A program made the translations under genes and the position numbers. Below, piece by piece: positions 22,607 to 23,742 of a DNA stretch of 23,742 nt. A model generated the notes under the pieces. It was not told the DNA's origin. It worked only from the letters and a program-made list of their open reading frames with translations, and did not search any database. Origin of the DNA: Mobilicoccus sp032100225. Lineage in GTDB: Bacteria; Actinomycetota; Actinomycetes; Actinomycetales; Dermatophilaceae. The stretch is taken from the NCBI GenBank assembly GCA_032100225.1, contig DAMDJY010000033.1:1-23742 (forward strand), read 5' to 3'. How positions within the stretch are numbered: the stretch's first letter is position 1; every line of letters starts with the position of its first letter.

Positions 22607-23212
22607 CTAGAGCGCGCCCTTGGCACTGGGAATCCCTTCGATGCGCGGATCGCGCTGGACGGCGAACCGCATGGCGCGCGCGAGGGCCTTGAACTGGGCC
22701 TCGACGATGTGGTGCGGGTCGCGCCCGCCCAAGACCGTGACGTGAATGGCCAATCCGGCGTGGTGAGCGAGGGTCTCGACCACGTGCCGGGTGAGGCTGC
22801 CGACGTACTGTCCGCCGATGATGACGTACTGCTGACCCTCGGGCTCACCGGAGTGCACGCAGTAGGGGCGCCCGGCCACGTCGACGACGGCCTGGGCCAA
22901 CGCCTCGTCGAGCGGCACCGTGGCCTCACCGAAACGGGAGATGCCGCGCTTGTCACCCAGGGCCTGCGCGATCGCGTCGCCGAGGCAGATCGCGACATCT
23001 TCCACCGTGTGGTGCGCGTCCACGTCCACGTCGCCCTCGGCCCGCACGTGCAGGTCGATGAGGCTGTGCTTGGCGAAGCTGGCCAGCATGTGGTCGTAGA
23101 ACCGCACACCGGTCGACACATCGCTGGCACCCGTGCCGTCGAGGTCGATGGAGAGCTCGATACTGCTCTCCGAGGTCGCCCGGCTGATGGTGGCGGTGCG
23201 GTGCGTGGTCAT
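22607..23212 (-). CDS. hisB: Imidazoleglycerol-phosphate dehydratase
   Basis: Dehydrates imidazole glycerol phosphate to imidazole acetol phosphate; manganese-dependent. The 201-residue monofunctional protein has the metal-binding elements DAHHTVEDVAICLGDA (HHTVED at 67-72) and DPHHIVEAQFKALARAMR (HH 167-168, Glu171), and VRFYDHMLASFAKHS. ATG at 23210-23212 overlaps the hisC stop by 4 bases, with AAAGGA about 6 bases upstream; the longer frame upstream shadows hisC. It ends in TAG. No phosphatase domain is fused, as expected outside enterobacteria. Confidence 0.97.
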   Translation of the reverse strand: MTTHRTATISRATSESSIELSIDLDGTGASDVSTGVRFYDHMLASFAKHSLIDLHVRAEGDVDVDAHHTVEDVAICLGDAIAQALGDKRGISRFGEATVPLDEALAQAVVDVAGRPYCVHSGEPEGQQYVIIGGQYVGSLTRHVVETLAHHAGLAIHVTVLGGRDPHHIVEAQFKALARAMRFAVQRDPRIEGIPSAKGAL

Positions 23213-23742
23213 GCAACGTCCTTTCGTGTTCCCGGGTGCCGCGCGAGGGCCGCCAGAAAGGCGTCCACCTCGGCAGGGGTCCCGGCCGTCACCCGAAGGT
23301 ACCCGGACAGACCGACATCCCTGACCAGCACGCCCTCGTCCAGCAGCGCCTGCCACAGGGCGGGGGCATCCGCGACGCCACCGAAGAGGACGAAGTTGGC
23401 GTCGCTCGGGACTGGTTCGTAACCCAGCGAGGGCAGTTCGGCGACGATGCGGTCGCGTTGAGTCTTGATGGTCTCGACGGTGCCGAGCATCAGGTCGGAG
23501 AACCCGAGCACCGAGGTCGCGACGACCTGGCTCTGGGTGGAGAGGTGATAGGGCATCCGCGCCAGGCGCAACGCGTCGACGAGCGCCGGGTCGGCGGCGA
23601 GGTAGCCGAGGCGACCGCCCGCGAGCGCGAACGCCTTGCTCAACGTGCGGGTGACGACGAGGCGGGGCCAGCCCTCAAGGAGCGTCAGTGCGCTAGGGGT
23701 GCCGGGGCGGGCGAACTCGGCGTACGCCTCGTCGACGACGAC
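23209..23742 (-). CDS. hisC: Histidinol-phosphate aminotransferase, N-terminus beyond the window
   Basis: PLP enzyme that transfers an amino group to imidazole acetol phosphate. Only the last 177 residues are present; the frame enters at base 23742 with VVVDEAYAEFARPGTP, the Asp and Tyr of the PLP site (VDEAYAEF). The Schiff-base lysine follows in RTLSKAFALAGGRLGY, and the C-terminal small domain has SDANFVLFGG and GYLRVTAGTPAEVDAFLAAL. It ends with a 4-base overlap with hisB. The missing N-terminal half lies to the right of the window, where hisD would be expected upstream. Confidence 0.95.
   Translation of the reverse strand, partial: VVVDEAYAEFARPGTPSALTLLEGWPRLVVTRTLSKAFALAGGRLGYLAADPALVDALRLARMPYHLSTQSQVVATSVLGFSDLMLGTVETIKTQRDRIVAELPSLGYEPVPSDANFVLFGGVADAPALWQALLDEGVLVRDVGLSGYLRVTAGTPAEVDAFLAALARHPGTRKDVA

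Noticed and set aside
22564..23130. N-terminal extension of the unknown histidine-operon protein
   Set aside because: This part shadows hisB; residues before the ATG at 22563 show only the low-complexity look of a wrong frame.

Overview
The window is high-GC chromosomal DNA of an actinobacterium. Gene content and order (a tyrS and rRNA-leader junction, infC-rpmI-rplT-trmH-kinase-pheST-arg, a PriA-type hisA) suggest Micrococcales, perhaps near Dermacoccaceae or Dermatophilaceae, but I cannot fix a genus by reading. Almost everything lies on the minus strand; only a glycosyltransferase and a catalase lie on the plus strand. GTG starts and 1-8 base stop/start overlaps are common.

Layout in minus-strand transcription order, right to left. 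(1) 23742-19567: histidine block hisC (cut by the window edge), hisB, an unrecognised 201-residue protein, hisH, hisA/priA (interrupted by ten Ns) and an SseB-like gene with a histidine-rich insertion. (2) 19452-19497: a strong hairpin terminator between convergent genes. (3) 19402-16608: katA-type catalase and a GT-B glycosyltransferase, both on the plus strand. (4) 16450-12694: leader with a terminator-like hairpin, infC (which appears to start at AUC), rpmI, rplT, an SpoU rRNA methyltransferase and an orphan soluble PAS histidine kinase. (5) 12636-8118: a promoter placed so that pheS would be leaderless, then pheS, pheT and a short-chain dehydrogenase. (6) 8098-1655: an ARG-box operator, then argC, an ACT-domain protein, argB, argD, argR, argH and a 3-methyladenine DNA glycosylase. 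(7) 1593-337: tyrS. (8) 336-1: two tandem promoters and a conserved-looking leader that should feed a 16S rRNA gene just off the left edge.

The genes serve translation (tyrS, pheST, infC, rpmI, rplT, trmH, rRNA leader) and synthesis of arginine and histidine. ArgR encoded in the arginine operon probably represses it through the operator before argC. The arginine cluster is incomplete: argJ is missing from its usual place between argC and argB, where a CASTOR-like ACT protein stands, and argF and argG are also absent. I see no mobile element, CRISPR array, tRNA gene or wholly new multi-gene system. The most interesting points are the ACT protein in the argJ position, the operator overlapping a probable leaderless argC promoter, the AUC start and attenuator-like leader of infC, and the histidine-rich SseB protein.
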